Both the position numbers and the translations under genes were made by a program. This document shows positions 1 to 6,767 of a stretch of 13,600 nucleotides of DNA, piece by piece. This stretch comes from Citricoccus sp. WCRC_4 (GTDB lineage: Bacteria > Actinomycetota > Actinomycetes > Actinomycetales > Micrococcaceae), in NCBI GenBank assembly GCA_026645375.1, contig JAPFFX010000001.1:1-13600 (forward strand), read 5' to 3'. The stretch's first letter is position 1. Each line of letters starts with the position of its first letter. Below the pieces are notes generated by a model. It saw only the letters and a list, made by a program, of their open reading frames with translations, was not told where the DNA came from and ran no database searches.

Positions 1-172
1 CCGAGCCGCCGGAGGCGGTCATCATGGCGACCCCGCCGCCGATGACGGCCAGGGCGAAGGAGAAGACGAGCGGTCCCTTGATCGAGGCCAGGAACCCGGG
101 CTTGCCCTCGTCCTTCCGGGCCCCGGGCTGACGGGGGTCCCGGGACTGCGGGCCGGTGCTGGGCGTGCTCAC
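1..172 (-). CDS. Unidentified membrane protein, N-terminal part only (runs off the left edge)
   Basis: Only the first 57 codons are visible. The start is GTG at 172, chosen because AGGAG (complement of 181-185) lies 8 nt upstream. The protein begins MSTPSTGPQSRDPRQPG, a hydrophilic Pro/Gly/Arg-rich cytoplasmic-looking leader of about 30 residues. A hydrophobic stretch of about 20 residues rich in Phe, Ala, Val and Gly (about residues 34-54) follows, most simply a first transmembrane helix. No family can be named from this fragment. The putative promoter at 237-242 and a 13-codon reading frame at 189-230 lie upstream, so the gene probably has its own transcript rather than being read from the membrane protein gene at 288-878. 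Presence of a gene is well supported; its function is unknown. Confidence 0.7.
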   Translation of the reverse strand, partial: MSTPSTGPQSRDPRQPGARKDEGKPGFLASIKGPLVFSFALAVIGGGVAMMTASGGS

Positions 173-188
173 GAACTGTTCTCCTGGT

Positions 189-230
189 CTACGGGTTCCG
201 GTACGGCGGCCGTGCGGGGCCGCGGCGCAC
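189..230 (-). CDS. Possible 13-codon leaderless upstream ORF
   Basis: GTG at 230 opens a 13-codon frame (MRRGPARPPYRNP) ending in TAG at 191-189. It lies 16 nt upstream of the GTG start at 172. No ribosome-binding site precedes it, but a TAGAAT hexamer sits exactly 6 nt upstream, so transcription would start at or next to the GTG and the peptide would be translated leaderless. The same -10/spacer/GTG block precedes the real gene starting at 878. The peptide is Arg/Pro-rich and has no recognised family. It could be an attenuating leader peptide or simply chance coding in a 5' UTR. Confidence 0.35.
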   Translation of the reverse strand: MRRGPARPPYRNP

Positions 231-242
231 CCGTCCATTCTA
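227..242. repeat. 16-nt direct repeat, copy 1 (promoter/start block)
   Basis: GCACCCGTCCATTCTA occurs here and again, identical, at 875-890. On the minus strand it reads as a -10 hexamer TAGAAT, six bases GGACGG, then GTG and C. Both copies therefore carry a promoter plus start codon in the same orientation, immediately upstream of membrane-protein genes. Confidence 0.8.
237..242 (-). promoter_or_regulatory. Putative -10 hexamer TAGAAT for the gene starting at 172
   Basis: TAGAAT fits the actinobacterial TANNNT -10 consensus. The GTG at 230 begins 6 nt downstream, the expected distance to a transcription start. No convincing TTGACN -35 box is visible; GTCGAG at 266-261 (18-nt spacer) is the closest candidate. 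Transcription from here would give a mRNA of about 58 nt before the GTG at 172, containing its AGGAG site. Confidence 0.5.
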
Positions 243-287
243 CGCGTTGTAGAGAAACCCCTCGACCCCGCCCCGGGAAACCGGTGC

Positions 288-878
288 CTACCTGCGCGGA
301 GCGCGGGGCTCGGCGGCCTCGCGGGCGGCCGGGCCGGCGTCGTGCCGGAAGCCGAAGCCGGAGATGGCCAGGAGCACGGCGATGACGATGGCCCCACCGC
401 CGACGATGCCGAGCATGCCGTGCGGGTCCAGGTGCAGGAAGAGCAGCAGGCCGATGCCGGACAGGATGCCGACGCCGCCCGTGTAGAGCTGGTCGCGAGC
501 GGGCACGAACTCCCTGCGGTACCGCGCCCAGGCCACCACCTCGGCGAGGCCGGCCCCGATGAGCGCGATCGCCGCGATCAGCCCGGCGGCGAACGGCGTG
601 CCGGCGAACAGCAGGGCGATCGCGCCGAGCATGAGGACGGCCGCGGCGATGGACAGGGGACCGCGCATGCCCTCGGGCACCGGCTCGCGGCGCAGGTACT
701 CCCACAGTCCCGACCCGGAGAACACGAAGTACGCGGCCAGGCCGTACTTCAGCACGCCCAGTCCCGGCTCCTGCAGGAAGACGGTGGTCAGGCCGAAGAT
801 CGCGGCGATGAGGGCGCGCACGAGGATCGGCTTCCACATGATCGCGGCGGTCTCGACAGGGGCTTTTGCGGCAGGCAC
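288..878 (-). CDS. Small six-helix membrane protein, HdeD/DUF308-like
   Basis: A 196-residue integral membrane protein. After a short soluble start, about six hydrophobic segments follow in three pairs. The pairs are separated by short basic loops such as EYLRREPVPEGMRG and WARYRREFVPARD, and the C-terminus is Arg/Ala/Pro-rich. Length, paired-helix layout and the LVRALIAAIFGL...GLAAYFVFSG pattern resemble the HdeD/DUF308 family of small membrane proteins of unclear function, but I rest this on pattern only. The GTG start at 878 is preferred over the ATG at 839 because TAGAAT lies exactly 6 nt upstream (885-890), typical of a leaderless mRNA, while the ATG has no good ribosome-binding site. 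Without the first 13 codons the protein would have 183 residues. Being downstream of the hairpin at 908-930, it is probably its own transcription unit. Confidence 0.75.
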   Translation of the reverse strand: MPAAKAPVETAAIMWKPILVRALIAAIFGLTTVFLQEPGLGVLKYGLAAYFVFSGSGLWEYLRREPVPEGMRGPLSIAAAVLMLGAIALLFAGTPFAAGLIAAIALIGAGLAEVVAWARYRREFVPARDQLYTGGVGILSGIGLLLFLHLDPHGMLGIVGGGAIVIAVLLAISGFGFRHDAGPAAREAAEPRAPRR

Positions 879-890
879 CCGTCCATTCTA
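875..890. repeat. 16-nt direct repeat, copy 2 (promoter/start block)
   Basis: Identical to 227-242. Flanking bases differ on both sides (G versus C at the left edge, G versus C at the right edge), so identity is confined to the -10 hexamer, the 6-nt gap and the GTG start. Confidence 0.8.
885..890 (-). promoter_or_regulatory. Putative leaderless promoter, -10 TAGAAT, for the gene at 288-878
   Basis: TAGAAT is followed by six bases and then GTG at 878. Spacing from the -10 to the start codon equals the usual spacing from a -10 to the transcription start, so the mRNA would begin at the start codon. No recognisable -35 box is seen in the GC-rich DNA upstream. Confidence 0.55.
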
Positions 891-907
891 GGCCGGGAGC
901 CGGAACG

Positions 908-930
908 GGCCGGCCGTGACCGGGCCGGCC
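908..930 (-). terminator. GC hairpin after the MATE stop codon
   Basis: GGCCGGCC occurs at 908-915 and 923-930. Since it is self-complementary, the two copies can form an 8-bp all-GC stem with a 7-nt loop. The stem begins immediately after the MATE stop codon (931-933). There is no U-tract, as is common for actinobacterial hairpin terminators. It separates the MATE transcript from the promoter at 885-890. Confidence 0.5.
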
Positions 931-2325
931 TCAGTGCTCGCCGGTGCGCATCCACGCGTCGGAACGCGCCCGCAGCCCGAGCGTCACGGCGCGGGCCCCC
1001 ATGAAGACCCCCGCGAAACCGGCCCACAGCAGCGCGAGCTGGACGCCGGCGCCGGGGGCCTGGCCGCTGTGCGCCCCGCCCGAGGCGAGCCAGGCCAGCC
1101 CGGCGAGCGCGGGCAGGTACACCGCCAGGTTCACGACGCCGGCCAGCGCCAGGTAACGGGCATCGCCGGCCCCGATGAGCACGCCGTCCAGGACGAACAC
1201 GAACCCGCTGACCGGCTGCGACGCCGCGAGCACCAGCAGGCCCGCGGTGGCGGCGGCCCGCACGGCCGGGTCCGGCGTGAACAACGGCGGCAGCACCCAC
1301 GCCAGCACCGCCAGCAGCAGGCCGGTGACGAGCCCGAACCACAGGCTCCACCGGACCATGGTGCCGGTCAGGGCGCGGGCCCCGTCCCGCCGGCCGGCGC
1401 CCAGCTCGCGGCCGATGAGCGCCTGGGCTGCGATCGCCAGGGCGTCGAGGGCGAAGGCCAGGGTGGAGTAGACAATGAACACGAGCTGGTGCGCGGCCAG
1501 CGTGGCCACGCCCAGCCCCGTGGCGGCCATGACGGTGGCCAGGATGGCCACCCGCAGGCTCGCGGTGCGCAGCAGCAGCCAGGAACCCACCTGCGCGGTG
1601 GCCCGCATGCCCGCCCAGGACGGCGCCAGCCCGGTCCCGGCGGCGCGGAACCTGGGCAGCAGCACGGCCAGGTAGACGGCGAACATCCCCCACTGCACGA
1701 TCGAGGTGCCCGCCGCGGACCCCGCCACGCCCAGGCCGAACCCGTAGACCATGAGGACGTTCAGCCCGATGTTGAGGCCGAAGCCCACCCCGGCCACGAT
1801 CAGGGGCGTCCGGGTGTCCAGCAGTCCGCGCAGGATGCCGGTGGCGGCGAGCACGCCGAGCATGGCCGGGATGCCCGGCATGGACCACTGCAGGTAGGCG
1901 ACCGCATGCTCCTGGACCGCCCCGTCCGCGCCGATCAGCCCGGCCAGCGGCGCGGCGGTGACCCAGCCGGCCACCGCCAGGGCGAGGCCGAGCAGCAGGG
2001 CCAGCCAGACGCCGTCGCGCCCGCGGTCCATGGCCGCGCGCTGATTGCCCGCGCCCATGAAGCGGGAGACCGCCGGGGTGGTGGAGTAGGCCAGGAAGAT
2101 CATCAGCCCGGTCACGGTGTGCAGGATGGTGGTCCCCACCCCGACGCCGGCCAGCTGGGCCACGCCGAGGTGGCCGATGATCGCGGTGTCGGCGAGCAGG
2201 AACAGCGGCTCGGCCAGCAGGGCCCCGAACGCCGGGACGGCCAGCGCGAGGATCTGCCGGGAGACCGGTCGGGTGTCTCGCGGGGCCGCCCGGTGCTCGG
2301 TGCGCTCAGTGTCCCGGGTGGTCAT
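931..2325 (-). CDS. MATE-family efflux transporter (DinF-like)
   Basis: A 464-residue polytopic protein of normal MATE length (about 440-460), predicted 12 helices in two homologous six-helix halves. MATE proteins export drugs or metabolites across the cytoplasmic membrane using an H+ or Na+ gradient. After a charged soluble start of about 22 residues, the first half opens with ILALAVPAFGALLAEPLFLL followed by ADTAIIGHLG, a hallmark of the DinF branch. YLQWSMPGIPAM and GILRGLLDTRTPLIVAG follow and also match this branch; the second half begins near SWLLLRTASLR. ATG at 2325 lies 6 nt after the CPBP stop, and the GCGCCC gap has no Shine-Dalgarno sequence. Translation therefore probably depends on re-initiation from the upstream gene. 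Substrate is unknown; DinF-type members are variously tied to drug, bile-salt or oxidative-stress tolerance. Confidence 0.9.
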   Translation of the reverse strand: MTTRDTERTEHRAAPRDTRPVSRQILALAVPAFGALLAEPLFLLADTAIIGHLGVAQLAGVGVGTTILHTVTGLMIFLAYSTTPAVSRFMGAGNQRAAMDRGRDGVWLALLLGLALAVAGWVTAAPLAGLIGADGAVQEHAVAYLQWSMPGIPAMLGVLAATGILRGLLDTRTPLIVAGVGFGLNIGLNVLMVYGFGLGVAGSAAGTSIVQWGMFAVYLAVLLPRFRAAGTGLAPSWAGMRATAQVGSWLLLRTASLRVAILATVMAATGLGVATLAAHQLVFIVYSTLAFALDALAIAAQALIGRELGAGRRDGARALTGTMVRWSLWFGLVTGLLLAVLAWVLPPLFTPDPAVRAAATAGLLVLAASQPVSGFVFVLDGVLIGAGDARYLALAGVVNLAVYLPALAGLAWLASGGAHSGQAPGAGVQLALLWAGFAGVFMGARAVTLGLRARSDAWMRTGEH

Positions 2326-2331
2326 GGGCGC

Positions 2332-3333
2332 TCAGCTGATGAGCGGCAGCAGCGTGTAGGCCACCACGATCGAGACGAGGTTGTTGAACACGTGCAGGAT
2401 CACCACGTAGGCCAGGGACTTCCCCGTGAGGACGTAGGTCACGCAGATGGCCGCCGCCAGGGTCAGGTACGGGACGACCTCCACGGGGTTGAACTGGAAG
2501 CCCGTGCTGATGAAGTGGATCATCGCGAACAGCACCATGGAGATCCCCACGCAGACCCAGACGTTGATGTACCGGGAGAGCTTGCCGATCATCAGGTGCC
2601 GGAAGATGTACTCCTCCACGAAGGGCGCCATCAGCACGGTCACCAGGAGCATGGGCAGGAAGTCGACCTGGGTGGTCATCTCCTCGATCGCCAGCTGGTT
2701 GGCGCTCTTGATCGGCTCGCCGGCGGCGAACACCACGAGGGCGTTGACCGCGATGCAGGCGAACCAGACCACCGGGATCAGGCCCGCCTTCAGCCAGCCC
2801 CGGTCGCGGAAGGTGCGGAAGGACCGCACGAACGGCCGCCAGCAGGCGATGAGCACCAGCGCGGAGAGGATCGCGTAGGAGATGAGGTTCACGGCGAAGG
2901 TGAACGAGGCCGTGTTGACGGTGCCGTCGGCGTCCGTGAACCGGTCCATGAACCCGGGGACCAGGGCCACGACCGCCGCGCCGCCCAGGATGAAGATCAG
3001 CACGTACGCCAGGACGGTGGCCAGGTCCATCCACGTGAAGGGTCCCGGGTCCAGCACGATCCGCTCGCGCTGGGCCCGTCCCGGCCAGCCCGGGGGGATG
3101 CCGCCCGGTCCACCGTGGGCCAGCTGGACACCGGGCGGGCCGGCCGCGACCGAGGGGGCGCCGGGGGCGGGCGGAGTGACCGGGAGCCCGGCGGTGCGGG
3201 GGTCGAATCCGGGGTGACCGTACCGCTGGCCCCGCTTCGGCCATCCGGGCGGGATGTCCTGCGCGGCGGACTGCTGGCCCGGCGGCGGGGCGGAGTGCTG
3301 GTACTGCGGTGCCTGCCGCGGGTCCTGGGTCAT
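2332..3333 (-). CDS. CPBP-family intramembrane metalloprotease (Abi/CAAX-like)
   Basis: A 333-residue membrane protein with all three CPBP (Abi/type II CAAX protease) motifs: EExxxR as E240-E241-R245, FxxxH as F269-H273, and HxxxN as H314-N318. These residues form the predicted glutamate-activated active site inside the membrane. Bacterial members cleave membrane or prenylated substrates, or serve in self-immunity and surface-protein processing; the substrate here is unknown. Residues 1-100 are a Pro/Gly/Gln-rich soluble tail, longer than in minimal CPBP proteins, holding two related segments IPPGWPKRGQR (about 27-37) and IPPGWPGRAQR (about 79-89). About eight helices follow. The ATG at 3333 is supported by TAGCAT exactly 6 nt upstream (leaderless). 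The gene leads a two-gene operon with MATE. Confidence 0.9.
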   Translation of the reverse strand: MTQDPRQAPQYQHSAPPPGQQSAAQDIPPGWPKRGQRYGHPGFDPRTAGLPVTPPAPGAPSVAAGPPGVQLAHGGPGGIPPGWPGRAQRERIVLDPGPFTWMDLATVLAYVLIFILGGAAVVALVPGFMDRFTDADGTVNTASFTFAVNLISYAILSALVLIACWRPFVRSFRTFRDRGWLKAGLIPVVWFACIAVNALVVFAAGEPIKSANQLAIEEMTTQVDFLPMLLVTVLMAPFVEEYIFRHLMIGKLSRYINVWVCVGISMVLFAMIHFISTGFQFNPVEVVPYLTLAAAICVTYVLTGKSLAYVVILHVFNNLVSIVVAYTLLPLIS

Positions 3334-3339
3334 GAGGCC

Positions 3340-3345
3340 ATGCTA
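3340..3345 (-). promoter_or_regulatory. Putative leaderless promoter, -10 TAGCAT, for the CPBP-MATE operon
   Basis: TAGCAT fits TANNNT and sits 6 nt before the ATG at 3333, in the 30-nt gap after the preceding gene. The CPBP-MATE pair can thus be transcribed independently of the ABC operon upstream, although read-through is also possible because no hairpin terminator separates them. Confidence 0.55.
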
Positions 3346-3363
3346 TCGGCGGGCCCCCGGAGG

Positions 3364-4494
3364 TCAGGCGCTGCCGCGGGTGAAGATCGCGGCACGGACG
3401 TCGTCGTCCTCCTCGAGCCCGGCCCCGAGCGCCGAGCCGATCGTGGCCAACCCGCCCACGAACCAGGCGAGCTTGAGGTACTGGGGGAAGCGCGCGGGGT
3501 CTCCCGTGACCTCGGCGAACACGTCCGGGTCGACCAGCAGCAGGGCGCCGGCCAGGGCGGCCACGAACAGCCCCGCGTGCAGCACGATCACCCCGATCAG
3601 CACGGAGGCGACCGTGGCGAGGTTGAACACGACGACCGGTTCGCGCTCGCCCCGGCGCCGGGGCCTCTCCCACAGGTTCGCTCCCACCACGAGGGACACC
3701 GTCACGGACAGGACGGCCACGGCACCCACGAGCGCCATCTGCAGCCCGTTGTACTCCGCCGAGAGCAGCCACAGGTCGGTGGTGATGAGGGTCAGTGCAC
3801 CGGTCGCCAGGGCTGCGGACAGCGAGCGGGACAGGCTCGCGGCGAGCAGCCACGGCCGGTTGGCACGGATGGTGCCGAGCAGCAACCGCGCGTTCGAGGA
3901 TCCCACCCGCCAGACGAACAGACCACCGTTCTCGGCACCGCGGTCCTCGACGTCCGTGGCCAACTGGCGCGCCGCATCCACGGCAGCCCGCAGCTGCTGC
4001 GGCGAGGGGTCACCCTCGTCCGGGTCCAGGCCGAGGATCCGTGCGACGACGTCACGCACGGCGGCCGCGACGCCCACGCCCGCCAGGTCCAGGGACACGA
4101 CCCCGGCCGAGTGCGCGGGGGAGACCTGCGCGGTCAGCGTGTGCCGGCCCTGCCGCAACGGTTCCTGGCACACGCCGACCGCCAGGTCCCAGTCCTGCTC
4201 GAGCATGCGGTCACGCGTGGACTCGAGGAGGTCCAGCGAGTCGTCGTCCCCGGACTCCGCGAGGTGCCCTCGCTCCACGTGGACCTGCCACGACAGCCCC
4301 GGGTAGGCGGCCGCCAACTCGTCCCCCAGCTCCGCGGCCAGGGGCCCCGCCTGCGCCGGAGCGGACACGTCCGCCCGGATCAGCACGCCCAACCGGACGG
4401 CGGACTCGGGACCGGCCGAGTCCGTGCCCGGGGTGTCCTGGGTGTCCGGTGTCCTGTCGTGCCCCGAGGTCGCTGCCCCGTACGGTTCACTCAC
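3364..4494 (-). CDS. Uncharacterised 376-residue membrane protein coupled to the ABC exporter
   Basis: The GTG start at 4494 overlaps the ABC subunit stop as GTGA, implying translational coupling. Residues 1-32 are a Thr/Pro/Asp-rich linker. About 33-145 form a soluble alpha/beta-looking region beginning VRLGVLIRADVS. It includes LSWQVHVERG, WDLAVGVCQEPLRQGRHTL and GVVSLDLAGVGV, a pattern I recall from unnamed actinobacterial membrane proteins where W-D-L-A-V precedes a P-L-R motif. A helical Asp/Gln-rich segment (about 145-195) leads to four or five membrane helices, then an acidic end EEDDDVRAAIF. No catalytic motif is evident. An accessory or regulatory partner of the exporter is possible from position alone. 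The same frame stays open upstream into the ABC gene, but that part is antiphase to a clear NBD and is not coding. Confidence 0.8.
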   Translation of the reverse strand: MSEPYGAATSGHDRTPDTQDTPGTDSAGPESAVRLGVLIRADVSAPAQAGPLAAELGDELAAAYPGLSWQVHVERGHLAESGDDDSLDLLESTRDRMLEQDWDLAVGVCQEPLRQGRHTLTAQVSPAHSAGVVSLDLAGVGVAAAVRDVVARILGLDPDEGDPSPQQLRAAVDAARQLATDVEDRGAENGGLFVWRVGSSNARLLLGTIRANRPWLLAASLSRSLSAALATGALTLITTDLWLLSAEYNGLQMALVGAVAVLSVTVSLVVGANLWERPRRRGEREPVVVFNLATVASVLIGVIVLHAGLFVAALAGALLLVDPDVFAEVTGDPARFPQYLKLAWFVGGLATIGSALGAGLEEDDDVRAAIFTRGSA

Positions 4495-6767
4495 CGGTCC
4501 CGGATCCCGGACTCGTCCGGTTCGGGGTCCGTCACCCTGGGCACGGGGCCCGTCGCCACGGGTACCGGCCCCGTCACCACGGGCACCGGCCCCGTCACCA
4601 CGGGCACGGGGCCCGCGCCGACCGGGTCCGCCCCCTCGCCGCTGACCGGGATGGCCCCGGTGCCCGGTGAGAGGGGCCCCGCCTCGGCGTCCAGGTCCAC
4701 ACCGGACGTGAACTGGGACATGTACAGCCGGTGGTAGGCGCCCCCGGCGGCGAGCAGACGATCGTGGGAGCCCTGCTCCACGATGTCCCCGTGCTCCATC
4801 ACCAGGATCACGTCCGCGGCGCGGATGGTGGACAGCCGGTGGGCGATGACGAACGAGGTCCGGTCGGTCCGCAGCGCCGCCATGGCCTCCTGGACCAGGA
4901 CCTCGGTCCGGGTGTCCACGGAGGAGGTGGCCTCGTCCAGGATCAGCAGCGCGGGGTCGGCCAGGAAGGCGCGGGCGATCGTGATGAGCTGGCGCTCCCC
5001 GGCGGAGATGTTGGCACCCTCGTCCTCGATGACCGTGTCGTAGCCGTCCGGCAGGGTGTGCACGAATCGGTCCACGAACGTGGCCCTCGCCGCGGCCACG
5101 ACCTCCTCGTCCGTGGCATCCAGCCGCCCGTACCGGATGTTCTCCCGGATGGTCCCGCCGAACAGGACGGCGTCCTGCAGCACCATGCCCACCTGGCCGC
5201 GCAGTACGCCCCGCTCCAGGGAGCGGATGTCCACGCCGTCGAGGCGGATCGCGCCGGCGTCGATCTCGTAGAACCGCATGATGAGGTTCACCAGCGTGGT
5301 CTTCCCGGCGCCGGTGGGCCCGACGATGGCGATGGTCTGCCCGGGCTCGGCGGTCAGGGACAGGTCCGTGATGAGCGGCTTCTCCGGGGTGTAGGAGAAG
5401 GCCACGTGGTCGAACTCGATCCGGCCGAGCACCGGCTGGGCCAGGTCCGTGGGCTGGCGCCCGGACGGGTCCAGGGTGCCCGCGCGCTCCTGGTCGGCCA
5501 GGTCCGGCTCCTGTTCCTCGGCGTCGAGCAGCTCGAAGATCCGCTCGGCGGAGGCCACCCCGGAGATGAGCATGTTGGACATGCCCGCCACCTGGCCCAG
5601 CGGCTGGTTGAACTCCCGCGAGTACTGGATGAAGGCCGTGACGGCCCCGAGGGTCATCTGGCCCGTGGCCACCCGCAGGCCGCCCACGACGGCGATGCCC
5701 ACGTATCCGAGGTAGTTCACCCACTGCATGATCGGCATGATCATCCCGGAGTAGAACTGCGCCCGGAACGAGGCCTCGTAGAGCTCCTCGTTGCGCTCGT
5801 CGAAGCGGGCGCCCATGTCCGCCTGGCGGCCGAACGCCGTCACCAGTTCGTGCCCCGTGAAGGACTCCTCGATGTGGCCGTTGAGCCGGCCGGTGTTCTT
5901 CCACTGGGCGGTGAACAGCTTCTGCGACTTCGAACCGATGATCCCCACGGCCACGCCGGACAGCGGGAGCGCGATCAGCGCGATGAGCGCCAGCTGCCAG
6001 GACAGCCAGAACATCATGATGACGATGCCGATGATCGTCAGCGCCGAGTAGACCAGGGTGGCGAACGCCTGCTGCATGGCCTGCTGCACGTTGTCCACGT
6101 CATTGGTCGTCCGGGACAGCAGGTCACCGCGCTGCCGGGTGTCGAAGTAGCTCAGCGGCAGGCGGTTGACCTTGGCCTCGATGTCCTGGCGCAACCGGTA
6201 GACCACGCGCATGACGATGTCGTTCAGGACCCGCCCCTGCAGCCACATGAACAGCTGGGCCACCACGTACATGCCCAGCACGATGAGTATGAGCCGGGCC
6301 AGTTCCGCGAAGTCGATGCCCTGGCCGGGCACGAAGTCCATGCCGGACAGCATGTCTGCCGCCTGGGCCTGGCCGGTGGCGCGCAGTCCGTCGATGACCT
6401 GTTCCGAGGTCATGCCGGCCGGCATCTGGGCGGAGACCAGGCCGCCGAAGATCACGTTCATCGCGTCGCCGAGGATGGCGGGGGCCCAGACGTTGAAGAC
6501 CACGGCCACGACGACCAGCAACACCACCAGCGTCATGCCCGCCTTCTCGGGCCCGAAGGTGGCGAACAGGCGCTTGGCCGAGGGCCAGAACGCCTTGGCC
6601 CTGCGGGGCGCCGCGTTGCCGCCCCACTCGTCCGGTCCCACGCTGTCCTGCAGCTCGGTGATCTCCTCGTCCGTGATCACGACGGCGTCGCCGGCGCCCT
6701 CGGCCCGGCGGTCCGCCGCGCGCAGGGCCCTCCGGCCCCTCTTCCGGTTCGCTCCGTCCGCGCTCAT
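4491..6767 (-). CDS. ABC exporter half-transporter, consensus-site subunit (TMD-NBD)
   Basis: A 758-residue fused TMD-NBD exporter subunit, longer than the usual 580-620. An N-terminal soluble extension of about 70 residues precedes six helices. The loop between helices 1 and 2 is enlarged (around MPAGMTSEQVIDGLRATG). The NBD has Walker A GPTGAGKTT (483-491), Q-loop near LQDAVLF, a variant signature NISAGERQL (586-594) instead of LSGGQ, Walker B LLILDE with catalytic E612, and H-loop H643. It complements the adjacent subunit, whose Walker B and H-loop are degenerate, giving a TM287/288-type asymmetric heterodimer; substrate is unknown (multidrug or lipid-like). ATG at 6767 overlaps the previous stop as ATGA, with GGAGGA 6 nt upstream. 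The C-terminal tail of about 90 residues is low complexity, with heptads VVTGPVP encoded by 21-bp repeats. Confidence 0.93.
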   Translation of the reverse strand: MSADGANRKRGRRALRAADRRAEGAGDAVVITDEEITELQDSVGPDEWGGNAAPRRAKAFWPSAKRLFATFGPEKAGMTLVVLLVVVAVVFNVWAPAILGDAMNVIFGGLVSAQMPAGMTSEQVIDGLRATGQAQAADMLSGMDFVPGQGIDFAELARLILIVLGMYVVAQLFMWLQGRVLNDIVMRVVYRLRQDIEAKVNRLPLSYFDTRQRGDLLSRTTNDVDNVQQAMQQAFATLVYSALTIIGIVIMMFWLSWQLALIALIALPLSGVAVGIIGSKSQKLFTAQWKNTGRLNGHIEESFTGHELVTAFGRQADMGARFDERNEELYEASFRAQFYSGMIMPIMQWVNYLGYVGIAVVGGLRVATGQMTLGAVTAFIQYSREFNQPLGQVAGMSNMLISGVASAERIFELLDAEEQEPDLADQERAGTLDPSGRQPTDLAQPVLGRIEFDHVAFSYTPEKPLITDLSLTAEPGQTIAIVGPTGAGKTTLVNLIMRFYEIDAGAIRLDGVDIRSLERGVLRGQVGMVLQDAVLFGGTIRENIRYGRLDATDEEVVAAARATFVDRFVHTLPDGYDTVIEDEGANISAGERQLITIARAFLADPALLILDEATSSVDTRTEVLVQEAMAALRTDRTSFVIAHRLSTIRAADVILVMEHGDIVEQGSHDRLLAAGGAYHRLYMSQFTSGVDLDAEAGPLSPGTGAIPVSGEGADPVGAGPVPVVTGPVPVVTGPVPVATGPVPRVTDPEPDESGIRDR
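4518..4622 (-). repeat. 21-bp tandem repeat encoding heptad TGPVPVV in the ABC C-terminal tail
   Basis: Four consecutive 21-bp units lie at 4539-4559, 4560-4580, 4581-4601 and 4602-4622. A fifth, degenerate unit (about 14 of 21 matches) lies at 4518-4538. Units two and three differ at one base. The period is in frame, so copy-number change lengthens or shortens the protein tail without a frameshift. The encoded tail reads GAGPVP, VVTGPVP, VVTGPVP, VATGPVP, RVTDPEP, and lies beyond the NBD. Confidence 0.85.

Noticed and set aside
916..4737. Very long open frame on the plus strand (about 1270 codons) opposite the MATE, CPBP and membrane-protein genes
   Set aside because: It is antisense to genes with clear family motifs and is rich in His/Gln/Gly/Arg with no domain. 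High-GC codon bias removes stops from the complementary frame.
4495..5904. N-terminal extension of the 376-residue membrane protein into the ABC gene
   Set aside because: The frame is open but lies out of phase within a canonical ABC NBD, and the extension is Arg/Gly/Pro low-complexity. The GTGA overlap gives a natural start.
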